A stretch of DNA of 64,000 nt from Syntrophaceae bacterium UBA2251 (GCA_002347815.1 DDXV01000062.1:40048-104047), one strand, 5' to 3'. Positions 53,189-63,197 are shown, counted from the first letter of the stretch. The notes: a model not told the origin generated them from the sequence alone. Numbers and translations are program-made.

Positions 53189-54496
53189 TTACTTGACCCG
53201 AAAGATGTCCTGGTCACGGTCCTGGAAATAGACATGCTGATAGCGTCCCGGGTTCGTCAGGGCGAAGAATTCTTCGCCGTCATGACGACACTCGGGGCAG
53301 GCGCCGGCCGAGAGAATCACCGCGTAGATCCGGTTTCCCGTGTCGGCGATGGAATCGATCATGACGAGTCCGCCACAATCGGAGCAGACCCGCACCGTCT
53401 CTTCCTGCTGTTCGCTGATCCCATCGGTGTCGTAGTAGATGCGCTTGCGCCGCTTCACATACTTGGCCTGTCCAACCGCCTTCTCCCGCAGGGCGTCGCG
53501 ATTTTTCCACAGCTTGTAGATCTGTTCCGCCTCCCGCTCGATGGTGCGCTTCAGGTCGTCCGATTCCCGCAGGCTCGTGGGGTTGTAGTCGGGTTCCTTG
53601 ACGTGGCTGAAGTCGAGACCGGCCATCGCCAGGATGATGCCGACGTTGACGTACGGCAGCGCCCCCTCGATGGAATAGCCCCCCTCGAGGACGGCGATGT
53701 CCGGCTTCAGGCGTTCGTTCAGCATCGCATACCCCTGGGCCGTGAAGCGCATGTTGGTGATCGGGTCCGTGTAGTGATTGTCCTGGCCGGCGGAGTTGAT
53801 GATCAGGTCCGGTTTGAAGTCGTTGATGATCGGCTGGATGGCGTGTTCGAGAATATACAGAAATCCGTCCTCGGACGTCCGCGGGGGCAGGGGGATGTTG
53901 ATCGTCGCGCCCATCGCATTGGGACCGCCGAACTCCTCATGGAATCCTGTGCCGGGATAGAGTGTCCGGCCGTCCTGGTGAATCGACAGACACAGGGTGT
54001 TCGGGTCGTTCCAGAAGATATCCTGCGTCCCGTCTCCGTGGTGGCAATCCGTATCGATGACCGCGATCCGCTTCGCGCCGTAGTGTTTGCGGATGTAACC
54101 GATCATGACGGCTTCGATATTGATGTTGCAGAATCCCCGGGCGCCGTGGACGACGAGCATCGCGTGATGACCGGGCGGACGGACCAGGGCGAAGGCGTTG
54201 TCGACCTCGCCGCTCAAGACCTTGTCGGCCGCCGTGATGGCCCCGCCGGCCGAGATCAGGTGGGATTCCGTGATCACGCTGCGCGCGTCGGGCACGCAGA
54301 TATGGACGCGGTTGATGTCCTCCACCGTCGCCAATCCGGGCTTGTACTCGATGATGTTGTCGAAATCCAGCAGGCCTTCTTCGAAGACCTGGTCCTGCGT
54401 GTACAGCAGTCGCTCTTCCCTTTCGGGATGTGTCGGCGAGATGGCCCAGTCGAACGCCGGGAAGAAGATCAGTCCTGTTTTTCTCGTTCTGGTCAT
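53189..54496 (-). CDS. Histone deacetylase-family deacylase with C-terminal zinc ribbon
   Basis: This 435-residue protein has a class II-like HDAC domain (residues 1-about 320): the catalytic His pair in RPPGHHAMLV (about residue 108), the zinc and metal site in VIDTDCHHGDGTQDIF (about 147), SAGQDNHYTDP with the second zinc Asp (about 240) and the catalytic loop LEGGYS (about 270). After a charged helical linker, the C-terminus bears two CxxC pairs (CSDCGG; CPECRHD) forming a probable zinc ribbon, an unusual addition. It may remove acyl groups from lysines or polyamines. The neighbouring acyl-CoA enzymes suggest reversal of non-enzymatic protein acylation, but this is inference. Confidence 0.88.
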   Translation of the reverse strand: MTRTRKTGLIFFPAFDWAISPTHPEREERLLYTQDQVFEEGLLDFDNIIEYKPGLATVEDINRVHICVPDARSVITESHLISAGGAITAADKVLSGEVDNAFALVRPPGHHAMLVVHGARGFCNINIEAVMIGYIRKHYGAKRIAVIDTDCHHGDGTQDIFWNDPNTLCLSIHQDGRTLYPGTGFHEEFGGPNAMGATINIPLPPRTSEDGFLYILEHAIQPIINDFKPDLIINSAGQDNHYTDPITNMRFTAQGYAMLNERLKPDIAVLEGGYSIEGALPYVNVGIILAMAGLDFSHVKEPDYNPTSLRESDDLKRTIEREAEQIYKLWKNRDALREKAVGQAKYVKRRKRIYYDTDGISEQQEETVRVCSDCGGLVMIDSIADTGNRIYAVILSAGACPECRHDGEEFFALTNPGRYQHVYFQDRDQDIFRVK

Positions 54497-54506
54497 GCGG
54501 TTCTCC

Positions 54507-56165
54507 CTAACGCAGGGTTGAGATCAAGCCGGGCTTCACCTGGACCTTGACCCGGATGTTCTTGCCCGCCGTGTAGTATTCTCGAACCATGTTGAATTCC
54601 TGGCACTCGATCACCTCGATTTCCAGGTCACGCTCCTTGGCGCCCATGTCGAGGGCGCGTTCGCGGAGCCGTTCTTTCGCGATGGCGATGGCCTCGGCGA
54701 GCGTGAAGCGCGGCGAGACGGTCAGCTGCAACCCCTCCTCGGCGATGGTCAGTATCCTCCGTTCCGTATCGGCGAGGATCGTCATTTCCGCCGTGGTCCG
54801 CGCCAGAGCGGCGCCGACGGCATTGGCCACCTCGGCGTTGCGGGGGAGGGAGGCCGGGCAGCCCATCATTTCTCCCAGCCGTGTGGACATCGGTTCCGCG
54901 GGTCCGCCAACGATGTACATGGCGGTCGGCTTGAGGACTTTTCCCTCCAGCAGTTCGTGGATGGTGTAAACCGGTTCGTTGTTGATCTCCTCGATAAAGG
55001 CACGGACGTGGTGAACGATCTTTTCGCAGGTTTGGTCGAAGATGGCCCGGGCGGCAGCATCGAGCGATACGTTCATCGCCGCGGCGATCGGTTGAATGGC
55101 AGCCGTTGCCTTTCCGGCATCCCCGATGTCGGTCAGTCCCAGGACGATCATGGCGTCGGTCGGGGTGGGAAAGGGCCCGCCGAAGGCCGCCGCGGGTCCT
55201 TCCCGCTCCGGACCGATGGTGAGGCCGCCGTCGGAGAATTGAACGCGACTGTCCCCGCCCACGCCGATAGAGCGCGTCCTGAGCCCGCGGATCAGGGTCT
55301 TGTGCCCTTCAATATGAACGCCGAACGGTTCCAGGAGCGGGACGCCGTCGGCAAAGATGGCGATGTCCGTCGTCGTGCCTCCGATGTCGAGGGCAATGGC
55401 GTCTTCAGCGCAATCCACCATGCTGAGGATGCCCATGATGCTCGCCGCCGGACCGGAGAGGATGGTCTGCACGGGAAAATCGACGGAACGGTTGATGTCG
55501 AAGGCGCCGCCGTCCGCCTTCAGGATGTAAAGGGGCACGGTGATTCCCTGCTCCTTGACGAAATAAAGGATCTGCTTGACGAATTTCTGATACCTTTCCC
55601 AGATGGCGGCGTTGAGGTACGTGGTCGCGATCCGGCGGGGAAAGTTCAGATGACCGGACATGCGGTGGCCGAGGGAGACATGCCGCAAGTGATCGTTGAT
55701 CAGATCCCTGATCTGGAATTCCTGCTGGGGATTGCGGGTGGAGAATTTTCCGACGATGCCGACATGACGGATGCCTTCGCGCTGCAATCCGCCCGCGGTG
55801 CGCCCGACCTCTTCCGGATCGATCGAGGCCGTTTCCACTCCGCGGTGGTTGACGGCGCCGGACAGAAAGTGGACGTCGCGCTGGATGGGCAGATCGGTCG
55901 GGGAGAGCCCGGGACCGCTGACGATCAACATCCCGACGCGATCGATCTTGCTCTGGACGACGGCGTTGGTGGAAATCGTCGTACTCAGGACGACACGTTC
56001 GAGTCTTTGGGGATCTTCGTCACGAAAGAGTTCGGTCGTGACGGCCAGGAGGGAATCCAGAAGATTCGCTTCATTGGTTAATACCTTCGTTTTTCTCTTG
56101 ACTTGGAAATCTTCGATCAGAACCGCGTCGGTATGCGTCCCCCCGACATCGATGCCCAGGATCAT
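54507..56165 (-). CDS. Hydantoinase/oxoprolinase (HyuA-like) family protein
   Basis: This 552-residue protein belongs to the ATP-dependent hydantoinase A/oxoprolinase/acetone carboxylase beta family. It has an actin-like ATPase core: MILGIDVGGTHTDAVLI at the N-terminus, STTISTNAVVQSK near residue 62, ILKADGGAFDI near 205, ALDIGGTTTDIAIFADG near 258, and IVGGPAEPMSTRLG near 425. It lacks the HyuB partner that hydantoinases and oxoprolinases need. The ATG at 56165 has GGAAGGGGAGG before it; the frame is open further upstream but reads into a promoter. It heads an operon with the deacylase (10 nt spacing) and CMD genes. The substrate is unknown. Confidence 0.88.
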   Translation of the reverse strand: MILGIDVGGTHTDAVLIEDFQVKRKTKVLTNEANLLDSLLAVTTELFRDEDPQRLERVVLSTTISTNAVVQSKIDRVGMLIVSGPGLSPTDLPIQRDVHFLSGAVNHRGVETASIDPEEVGRTAGGLQREGIRHVGIVGKFSTRNPQQEFQIRDLINDHLRHVSLGHRMSGHLNFPRRIATTYLNAAIWERYQKFVKQILYFVKEQGITVPLYILKADGGAFDINRSVDFPVQTILSGPAASIMGILSMVDCAEDAIALDIGGTTTDIAIFADGVPLLEPFGVHIEGHKTLIRGLRTRSIGVGGDSRVQFSDGGLTIGPEREGPAAAFGGPFPTPTDAMIVLGLTDIGDAGKATAAIQPIAAAMNVSLDAAARAIFDQTCEKIVHHVRAFIEEINNEPVYTIHELLEGKVLKPTAMYIVGGPAEPMSTRLGEMMGCPASLPRNAEVANAVGAALARTTAEMTILADTERRILTIAEEGLQLTVSPRFTLAEAIAIAKERLRERALDMGAKERDLEIEVIECQEFNMVREYYTAGKNIRVKVQVKPGLISTLR

Positions 56166-56204
56166 CGGCCTCCCCTTCCGTCGTGAGTTTCTGCGTGCGC
56201 CTGC

Positions 56205-56233
56205 CTTATATAATGATAAATATCTCTTGACAA
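56205..56233 (-). promoter_or_regulatory. Promoter of the hyuA-like operon
   Basis: On the minus strand TTGTCA (56233-56228) and TATAAG (56210-56205) are exactly 17 nt apart, about 40 nt before the start codon. The -35 overlaps the -35 of the divergent promoter at 56227-56254. Confidence 0.7.
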
Positions 56234-56254
56234 GGTAAAAAAAAAGCGTATGAA
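56227..56254 (+). promoter_or_regulatory. Promoter of the Ala/Pro-rich lipoprotein gene
   Basis: TTGACA (56227-56232) and TATGAA (56249-56254) are 16 nt apart with an A-rich spacer. The -35 hexamer overlaps that of the divergent hyuA-like promoter, so the two may compete for polymerase. Confidence 0.6.
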
Positions 56255-56323
56255 TGCATTTCAAATTGGGTGGTGAATTGCCCAACTGGTGGGAAATTCT
56301 ATGAAAGGAGGTGACAGGGTAGG

Positions 56324-56539
56324 ATGAAAAAGATTGTCGCGATGATCGTTTCTCTGCTTTTCCTTGTGACGTTGTCGTTCGCAGTGGTCGGCTGCAAGAA
56401 GGCCGAAGAGCAGAAACCGGAAGAGGCTGCGACGACGGAAGCCCCCGCGCCTGCGCCCGCAGCACCGGCAGCACCGGCAGCGGCTCCGGAAGCAGCACCG
56501 GCAGCCCCGGCAGCCCCGGCAGCACCGGCAGCAAAGTAA
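56324..56539 (+). CDS. Small Ala/Pro-rich lipoprotein
   Basis: This 71-residue protein has a lipoprotein signal (LVTLSFAVVGCKK, lipidated Cys near residue 24), a short charged stretch (KAEEQKPEEAATTEAP) and a C-terminal low-complexity tail of Ala-Ala-Pro repeats. AAAGGAGGTGA, a near-perfect complement to the 16S rRNA tail, lies about 10 nt before the ATG, and the gene has its own promoter and terminator, so it is probably expressed strongly. It resembles small envelope lipoproteins of unknown structural role. The Pro-rich tail may reach through peptidoglycan. Confidence 0.85.
   Translation: MKKIVAMIVSLLFLVTLSFAVVGCKKAEEQKPEEAATTEAPAPAPAAPAAPAAAPEAAPAAPAAPAAPAAK
56461..56533 (+). repeat. Tandem short repeats coding Ala-Ala-Pro
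   Basis: Imperfect 9-nt units of the form GCACCGGCA, with variants such as GCCCCGGCA, run through the 3' half of the lipoprotein gene. Such in-frame repeats can expand or contract by slippage without a frameshift. Confidence 0.7.
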
Positions 56540-56559
56540 GTATTCATAGGTATGGCAGC

Positions 56560-56605
56560 ACAAACCGGGTGTTCCCGTCGTGGGAATGCCCGGTTTGTTA
56601 TTTTT
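56560..56605 (+). terminator. Rho-independent terminator of the lipoprotein gene
   Basis: ACAAACCGGG (56560-56569) pairs with CCCGGTTTGT (56589-56598), with an inner GTTCCC/GGGAA pairing, followed by TATTTTT. It starts 20 nt after the stop codon. Confidence 0.85.
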
Positions 56606-56785
56606 GGTCTTCTCTGACCGCTCGGCCATCTCTCGTTCCTCGCGCCTGAAGTTACGGCGTCCATGCCTCCCTCATTTTTCTTGAAATATTGTCATATTCT
56701 GCTATGGTGAGGCCGAGATCAACGAATGATTCCAGTCGCGATGAAGGCCGGTTTGATGAAAAAAGCCATGGAGGAGGTAAACAGC

Positions 56786-57166
56786 ATGTCAACACGAGGC
56801 TCGGATTTTATCAAGGGGGTGTTACTGGGTGGTCTCGTCGGTGCGGCGCTCGGGATTCTCTTTGCGCCCAAGAGTGGGAAAGAAGCGCGGGAAGACCTCG
56901 CCGAGATGGCGGATGAGTTCCTGGCGCGCGCCAAGGACGAATACGAAGTCGCCCTGGAGAAAAGCCGCCGGACCTACGAGACGGCGGTAAAACGCCTGAA
57001 GGATCTCGAGCGATCCGCCAAGGAGAGAGCCGGCGACGTCGAGGAAACGGTCGATGAACTGGCTGAAAAGAGTCGGGACGGCCTGGAAGAGGGGAAGGGC
57101 CGCCTGAATAAGGCCTTCGAGGCCGGCGTGGCGTCCTTCAAGGAAGAAAAAGAAAAGACGGTGTGA
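56786..57166 (+). CDS. YtxH-domain protein
   Basis: This 126-residue protein has one N-terminal glycine-rich membrane helix (FIKGVLLGGLVGAALGILFAPKSG, the YtxH signature) followed by a long charged helix with coiled-coil character (KDEYEVALEKSRRTYETAVKRLKDLERSA). YtxH proteins are general-stress-associated in other bacteria; the molecular function is not known. ATG 56786 has GAGGAGGT at 8 nt and is preferred over an upstream in-frame ATG at 56726. It is followed by a DUF948-like gene, its common partner. Confidence 0.87.
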   Translation: MSTRGSDFIKGVLLGGLVGAALGILFAPKSGKEAREDLAEMADEFLARAKDEYEVALEKSRRTYETAVKRLKDLERSAKERAGDVEETVDELAEKSRDGLEEGKGRLNKAFEAGVASFKEEKEKTV

Positions 57167-57176
57167 GGCCGGTGTC

Positions 57177-57653
57177 ATGTCCCTCCAACTGAGCGTGTTC
57201 ATCCTTTGTCTCTCGTTTCTGCTGGTCGCCCTCGCTGCAGTCCCTTTCCTGCTGCAATTATGGCGCACGATGAAAACCCTGGAGACGACGCTGCGGACGT
57301 TGAACCGAACGCTGCCAGGCCTGTTGGAAAATCTCGAAGCCATCACCCTGAATCTCCGTCACGTGACGCGAACGGTGGATGTACAGGTGGAGAGACTCGC
57401 CCTTGCCGTCGATCGCGCCTCCTTCGGCCTTGGGGTTCTCTGGAATCTGAAGAGCGTTTTGCTGACGGGCTCCCGGATGCCGCTGATCCGAAGAATCCGG
57501 ACACTCCGGGCCTTTGGCAGGGGAGTCCGGACCTTTTTCAACGCACTCCAGGTTTACCGTCCCGAAAAAGACCGGAAACCCGAAGAACTTCCCGAAGGTG
57601 TTGCGGGTTCGCAATTCTCACGGGACACCGACAGCAAAGAGCGAAACCGTTAG
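57177..57653 (+). CDS. DUF948-like membrane protein
   Basis: This 158-residue protein has an N-terminal membrane helix (VFILCLSFLLVALAAVPFLLQLW) and a helical region (LETTLRTLNRTLPGLLENLEAITLNLRHVTRTV) that fits DUF948 proteins, which commonly accompany YtxH proteins. The C-terminal 60 residues are basic and then polar. It begins 11 nt after the YtxH gene. The function is unknown. Confidence 0.75.
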   Translation: MSLQLSVFILCLSFLLVALAAVPFLLQLWRTMKTLETTLRTLNRTLPGLLENLEAITLNLRHVTRTVDVQVERLALAVDRASFGLGVLWNLKSVLLTGSRMPLIRRIRTLRAFGRGVRTFFNALQVYRPEKDRKPEELPEGVAGSQFSRDTDSKERNR

Positions 57654-57657
57654 GCTT

Positions 57658-58125
57658 ATGGCCAAGATGACCTTTGGCGCCCGAGGCGGCCGCATCCGGA
57701 CGCAAGTCACGGCAGACCGTGCGAAGCCGTCGAGAAGTATCGAAGCCATCTTCAAGGACTTGGAGAAGACATCCGGCGGGGAGGGATACCGGGAGCGATC
57801 CCTCGCGCTCCACGGATATGTGTGCGCCCGCTGCGGGCGCGACTTCGGTGAAAAAAACAGGCACCTTTTGACGGTTCATCACAAGGACGGGAACCACCAG
57901 AACAACCCGCCGGACGGCAGCAACTGGGAAAATCTGTGCGCCTATTGTCACGAGGATGTTCACAGCCGGGAACTCCTGGGGGATTTCTACGCCGCCCAGG
58001 GTGCGGCGGGCAAGGAAACCAGTCTAGTCTACCGCGATCCCGCCGCCCCACCGACCGCAGGGGCCGGCGGCCCTCTCGGGGCGCTGGGAGAGAAATTAAA
58101 AAGGGCCTTGGAGAAAAAGCCATAG
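57658..58125 (+). CDS. HNH nuclease family protein (YajD-like)
   Basis: This 155-residue protein contains an HNH-type zinc module: CARCGRDFGEKN (about residue 57), the core LTVHHKDGNHQNNPPDGSNWENL (about 72-95), and CAYCHEDVHSRE (about 97). It fits the YajD group of single-domain HNH proteins. The N-terminal 50 residues are basic and the C-terminal 45 are Gly/Ala-rich. The start (57658 or 57667) is uncertain because no good ribosome site is seen. It follows the DUF948 gene by 4 nt. The target is unknown; there is no sign of a restriction or toxin partner. Confidence 0.8.
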   Translation: MAKMTFGARGGRIRTQVTADRAKPSRSIEAIFKDLEKTSGGEGYRERSLALHGYVCARCGRDFGEKNRHLLTVHHKDGNHQNNPPDGSNWENLCAYCHEDVHSRELLGDFYAAQGAAGKETSLVYRDPAAPPTAGAGGPLGALGEKLKRALEKKP

Positions 58126-58467
58126 GACGCAAGCCCCCTTTCCCTTCTCCTCGTGCTGCTCAATTCAGCGCGACGGACGGAAATCGGACGTCGATCCCAT
58201 TTCGATCCTATCCACGGATGCCTGTTTGTCATTCTCGGTATGAGCGCAATCGCGAGATGATCAACAAGGCGTGAGGTTCCTGCGTGCAAAATGTGATTGA
58301 CACGTCAATCAATCTGTGATTAAGGGGCTCGTGGCCGCGGGAGTTGCGGGCACGAAGGTTTTGTGTCGCTGCGGGCGACGTACGGCGCCATGCGTGTTGT
58401 CGCGGCGGCCGACAGATCGATGACAGCCGAAACGGCGGTAAAATAAATTGCGACAGGAGGTTTGGGA
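58126..58467. other. Intergenic region before acetoacetyl-CoA synthetase
   Basis: This gap of about 340 bases contains the shared palindrome at 58296-58309 with its promoter-like surroundings, and a leader of about 140 nt. No other gene or RNA is evident. Confidence 0.5.
58296..58309. promoter_or_regulatory. Palindrome ATTGAC-AC-GTCAAT, candidate operator upstream of acetoacetyl-CoA synthetase
   Basis: This is the exact reverse complement of the element at 48352-48365. It embeds a TTGACA (58297-58302) that could be the -35 of a promoter with a weak -10 near 58318-58325 (GATTAAGG), so a bound regulator would directly block or reposition polymerase. Confidence 0.7.
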
Positions 58468-60423
58468 ATGGGTAAGTTATTGTGGACCCCTTCGGAAGAA
58501 CGGGTGAAGAGCACCAACATGTACCGCTTCATGAATCACGTCAATGAGCGCTTCGGGAAGAACTTCAAGAACTACCCCGAACTCTACCAGTGGTCGGTCG
58601 ACAACATTCCCGACTTCTGGGCGACCTGGTGGGACTACGCCGACATCAAGTTTTCCAAAAAATACGACAAGGTCGTGGACGATCCCTTCAAGCTCCCGGG
58701 GGCAAAGTGGTTCCCCGGCGCGAAGCTGAACTTTGCCGAGAACCTGCTCCGTTACCGCGACGACAAGGTCGCACTCATTTTCAAGGGCGAAGACCATCCC
58801 ACGACGAAGATGACCTATGCCGAACTCTACCGGGAGGTGGCCAAGGTGGCCAAGGCCCTGAAGGCCGCCGGCGTGAAGGAAGGCGACCGCGTGGCGGGTT
58901 TCATGCCGAACATGCCCCAGACGGTCGTTGCTATGCTGGCCGCCACGAGCATGGGCGCCGTCTGGTCCTCCTGTTCCCCCGATTTCGGGATCAAAGGCGT
59001 CATGGACCGCTTCAGCCAGATCCAGCCGAAGGTCCTGTTTGCCGCGAACGGCTATTGGTTCAAGGGCAAGAATCTGGGCTCGCTCGACCGCATCGCCGAA
59101 ATCGTCCAGCAGCTCGATACCATCGAGAAGGTGGTCGTCGTGCCCTATACGCAGCAGGATTTCAACGTCAGCGGGATTCCCCGGGCCGTCAAATACGACG
59201 ATTTCAAGGCCAAGGAAGACAATCTGGAAGTCGAGTTTGCGCAGCTTCCCTTCGATCATCCCCTCTACATCATGTTCACCTCCGGGACGACCGGACTGCC
59301 CAAGTGCATGGTCCAGAGCGCGGGCGGCATCCTCGTACACCACATGAAGGAACTCATCCTCCACACGAACCTGACGCGCGAGGACACGATCTTCTACTTC
59401 ACGACCTGCGGCTGGATGATGTGGAACTGGTTGGTCAGCTCGCTCGCCGTCGGCGCCCGTCTGCTCCTGTTCGACGGCAACCCCTTCCACCCGGCCCCCG
59501 GCGTCCTCTGGAAGACCGCTCAGGAAGAGAATATCTCCGTGTTCGGGACGAGCGCGGGCTACATCGCCGCCCTGATGAACGAGGGCGTGAAACCGGGCAA
59601 GGAGTACGACCTGTCGTCCGTGAAGTCCCTGCTCTCCACGGGCTCGCCCCTGTCCGAGGAGGGATTTGAATTCATCTATCGCGAGATCAAGGAAGACCTC
59701 CAGCTCTCCTCGATCTCCGGCGGTTCCGACATCAACGGCTGCTTCGCGTTGGGCAACCCGATGGGGTCGGTCTATTCCGGCGAGCTGCAGTGCCGCGGCC
59801 TCGGCATGAAGGTCGAGACCTTCGACGACAACGGCAAGTCGGTGATCAACGAGCAGGGCGAGCTGGTCTGTACGGCCTCCGAACCCTCCATGCCGATCTA
59901 CTTCTGGAACGACCCGGACGGCAGCAAGTACCACGCGGCCTACTTCGACGTGTATCCCGGCGTCTGGCGGCACGGCGACTACGCCCTGATCAACGAGCGC
60001 GGCGGGATGGTCATCTACGGCCGCTCCGACGCCACGCTGAACCCGGGCGGCGTCCGGATCGGCACCGCCGAGATCTACCGCCAGGTGGAGAACATGGAGG
60101 AGGTTGCGGACAGCATCGTCATCGGCCAGAGCTGGAAGAACGACGTCCGCGTCATCCTCTTCGTCAAGATGGCCCCCGGCAAGGAGCTGACCGACGAGCT
60201 GAAGAAGCGGATCAACACGGCCATCCGGGCCAACGCCTCGCCGCGACACGTGCCGGCCAAGATCCTCGCCGTGCCCGACATCCCCTACACGCTCAACATG
60301 AAGAAGGTGGAGCTGTCGGTGAAGAAGGTCATCGAAGGGAAGGAGGTCCAGAACAAGGACGCCCTGAAGAATCCGGAGATTCTCGATTTCTACGCGAACA
60401 TCAAGGAATTGAAGGAAGACTGA
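58468..60423 (+). CDS. aacS: Acetoacetyl-CoA synthetase
   Basis: This 651-residue AMP-forming ligase activates acetoacetate to acetoacetyl-CoA. It shows the long acetoacetyl-CoA synthetase layout: N-terminal YRFMNHVNERFGKNFKNY, GAKWFPGAKLNFAENLL near residue 75, P-loop FTSGTTGLPKCMVQSAGGIL near 270, FFTTCGWMMWNW near 310, YFDVYPGVWRHGDY near 493, and the C-terminal YTLNMKKVELSVKK with the catalytic Lys. AGGAGG is 7 nt before ATG 58468. It is monocistronic, with a terminator downstream. It shares an upstream palindrome with the carboxyltransferase operon, so it may use acetoacetate released by that route. Confidence 0.94.
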   Translation: MGKLLWTPSEERVKSTNMYRFMNHVNERFGKNFKNYPELYQWSVDNIPDFWATWWDYADIKFSKKYDKVVDDPFKLPGAKWFPGAKLNFAENLLRYRDDKVALIFKGEDHPTTKMTYAELYREVAKVAKALKAAGVKEGDRVAGFMPNMPQTVVAMLAATSMGAVWSSCSPDFGIKGVMDRFSQIQPKVLFAANGYWFKGKNLGSLDRIAEIVQQLDTIEKVVVVPYTQQDFNVSGIPRAVKYDDFKAKEDNLEVEFAQLPFDHPLYIMFTSGTTGLPKCMVQSAGGILVHHMKELILHTNLTREDTIFYFTTCGWMMWNWLVSSLAVGARLLLFDGNPFHPAPGVLWKTAQEENISVFGTSAGYIAALMNEGVKPGKEYDLSSVKSLLSTGSPLSEEGFEFIYREIKEDLQLSSISGGSDINGCFALGNPMGSVYSGELQCRGLGMKVETFDDNGKSVINEQGELVCTASEPSMPIYFWNDPDGSKYHAAYFDVYPGVWRHGDYALINERGGMVIYGRSDATLNPGGVRIGTAEIYRQVENMEEVADSIVIGQSWKNDVRVILFVKMAPGKELTDELKKRINTAIRANASPRHVPAKILAVPDIPYTLNMKKVELSVKKVIEGKEVQNKDALKNPEILDFYANIKELKED

Positions 60424-60489
60424 TCATCCGGACCGCCGGGTTCACGCAAACGAATCCGGCGGCCCTTGCTAACCGATTGACGTCATAAA

Positions 60490-60522
60490 AAAGGGCCGCG
60501 ATCCGTGAGGACGCGGCCCTTT
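60490..60522 (+). terminator. Rho-independent terminator after acetoacetyl-CoA synthetase
   Basis: AAAGGGCCGCG (60490-60500) pairs perfectly with CGCGGCCCTTT (60512-60522) around an 11-nt loop. The T-run is short but the flanking A-run makes it plausible in both directions. Confidence 0.75.
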
Positions 60523-60718
60523 CCATGATGAGAAATCCTCATCCACTCCGCCATTCCCCGATCTCGTTTTGCCATTCCCGCATCTTCATGTGTCATTCTC
60601 ATGGAGGCAGTAAATCATGAACACCTTGAAAACTCTGTCTTTCCGACTTGGCGGGCATGACAGGGAAAAGCGGGGATGGCAATCCTTCAACTGACTGATC
60701 ATGAAACCGAAGGTTTTG

Positions 60719-60922
60719 TTATTTGCTCAGGATGTCGAACTCGTCCCGATGCGTGACGAGCTTGTCGCCCACGGACGTGCCGCAATACGCGCAGGTGTAG
60801 TCGTACTTGTCGCCGTTCGTCAGGACAAGCAGCAGGCGTTTCCGGACCGGCACGGCCCGCCGGCAGACCGGGCAGTACAGCTCGGTCGCGTCGAAATCCC
60901 GGTAGGTCTCCCTCTGTCTCAT
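60719..60922 (-). CDS. Small zinc-ribbon protein, unknown function
   Basis: This 67-residue protein has two CxxC pairs (YCPVCRRAVPVRKR and YTCAYCGTSVGDKL) spaced as a zinc ribbon, and charged ends. It has no membrane segment. The ribosome binding site is poor, but the intact cysteine pattern argues for a real gene. No family name can be given. It lies between the acetoacetyl-CoA synthetase terminator and nadE and may be a minor cytoplasmic metal-binding or regulatory protein. Confidence 0.6.
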   Translation of the reverse strand: MRQRETYRDFDATELYCPVCRRAVPVRKRLLLVLTNGDKYDYTCAYCGTSVGDKLVTHRDEFDILSK

Positions 60923-61130
60923 GCGTCAACCCGTACAAATTTTGCTTGGAACGTTATCCTGGACAATCTTCCTGACGGCCCGCCCAGGGTCGTTTCTTTC
61001 CCGTTTCGTCAATCCCGTTTTCTTTTTTTGCGCGGTTTCCGCGCGGGCAGGAATCCCGCCCGCTCAACAGGTTCGCGCATCACCACCCGCTGGTGATTCA
61101 GCGGGAAGACGGATATGACGAGAACCCGCC

Positions 61131-63197
<2,067 letters not shown>

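Noticed and set aside
60616..60693. 25-codon ORF with a GGAGG ribosome site after acetoacetyl-CoA synthetase
   Set aside because: It is very short, without a recognisable feature, promoter or conserved neighbour. Possible, but not supportable.
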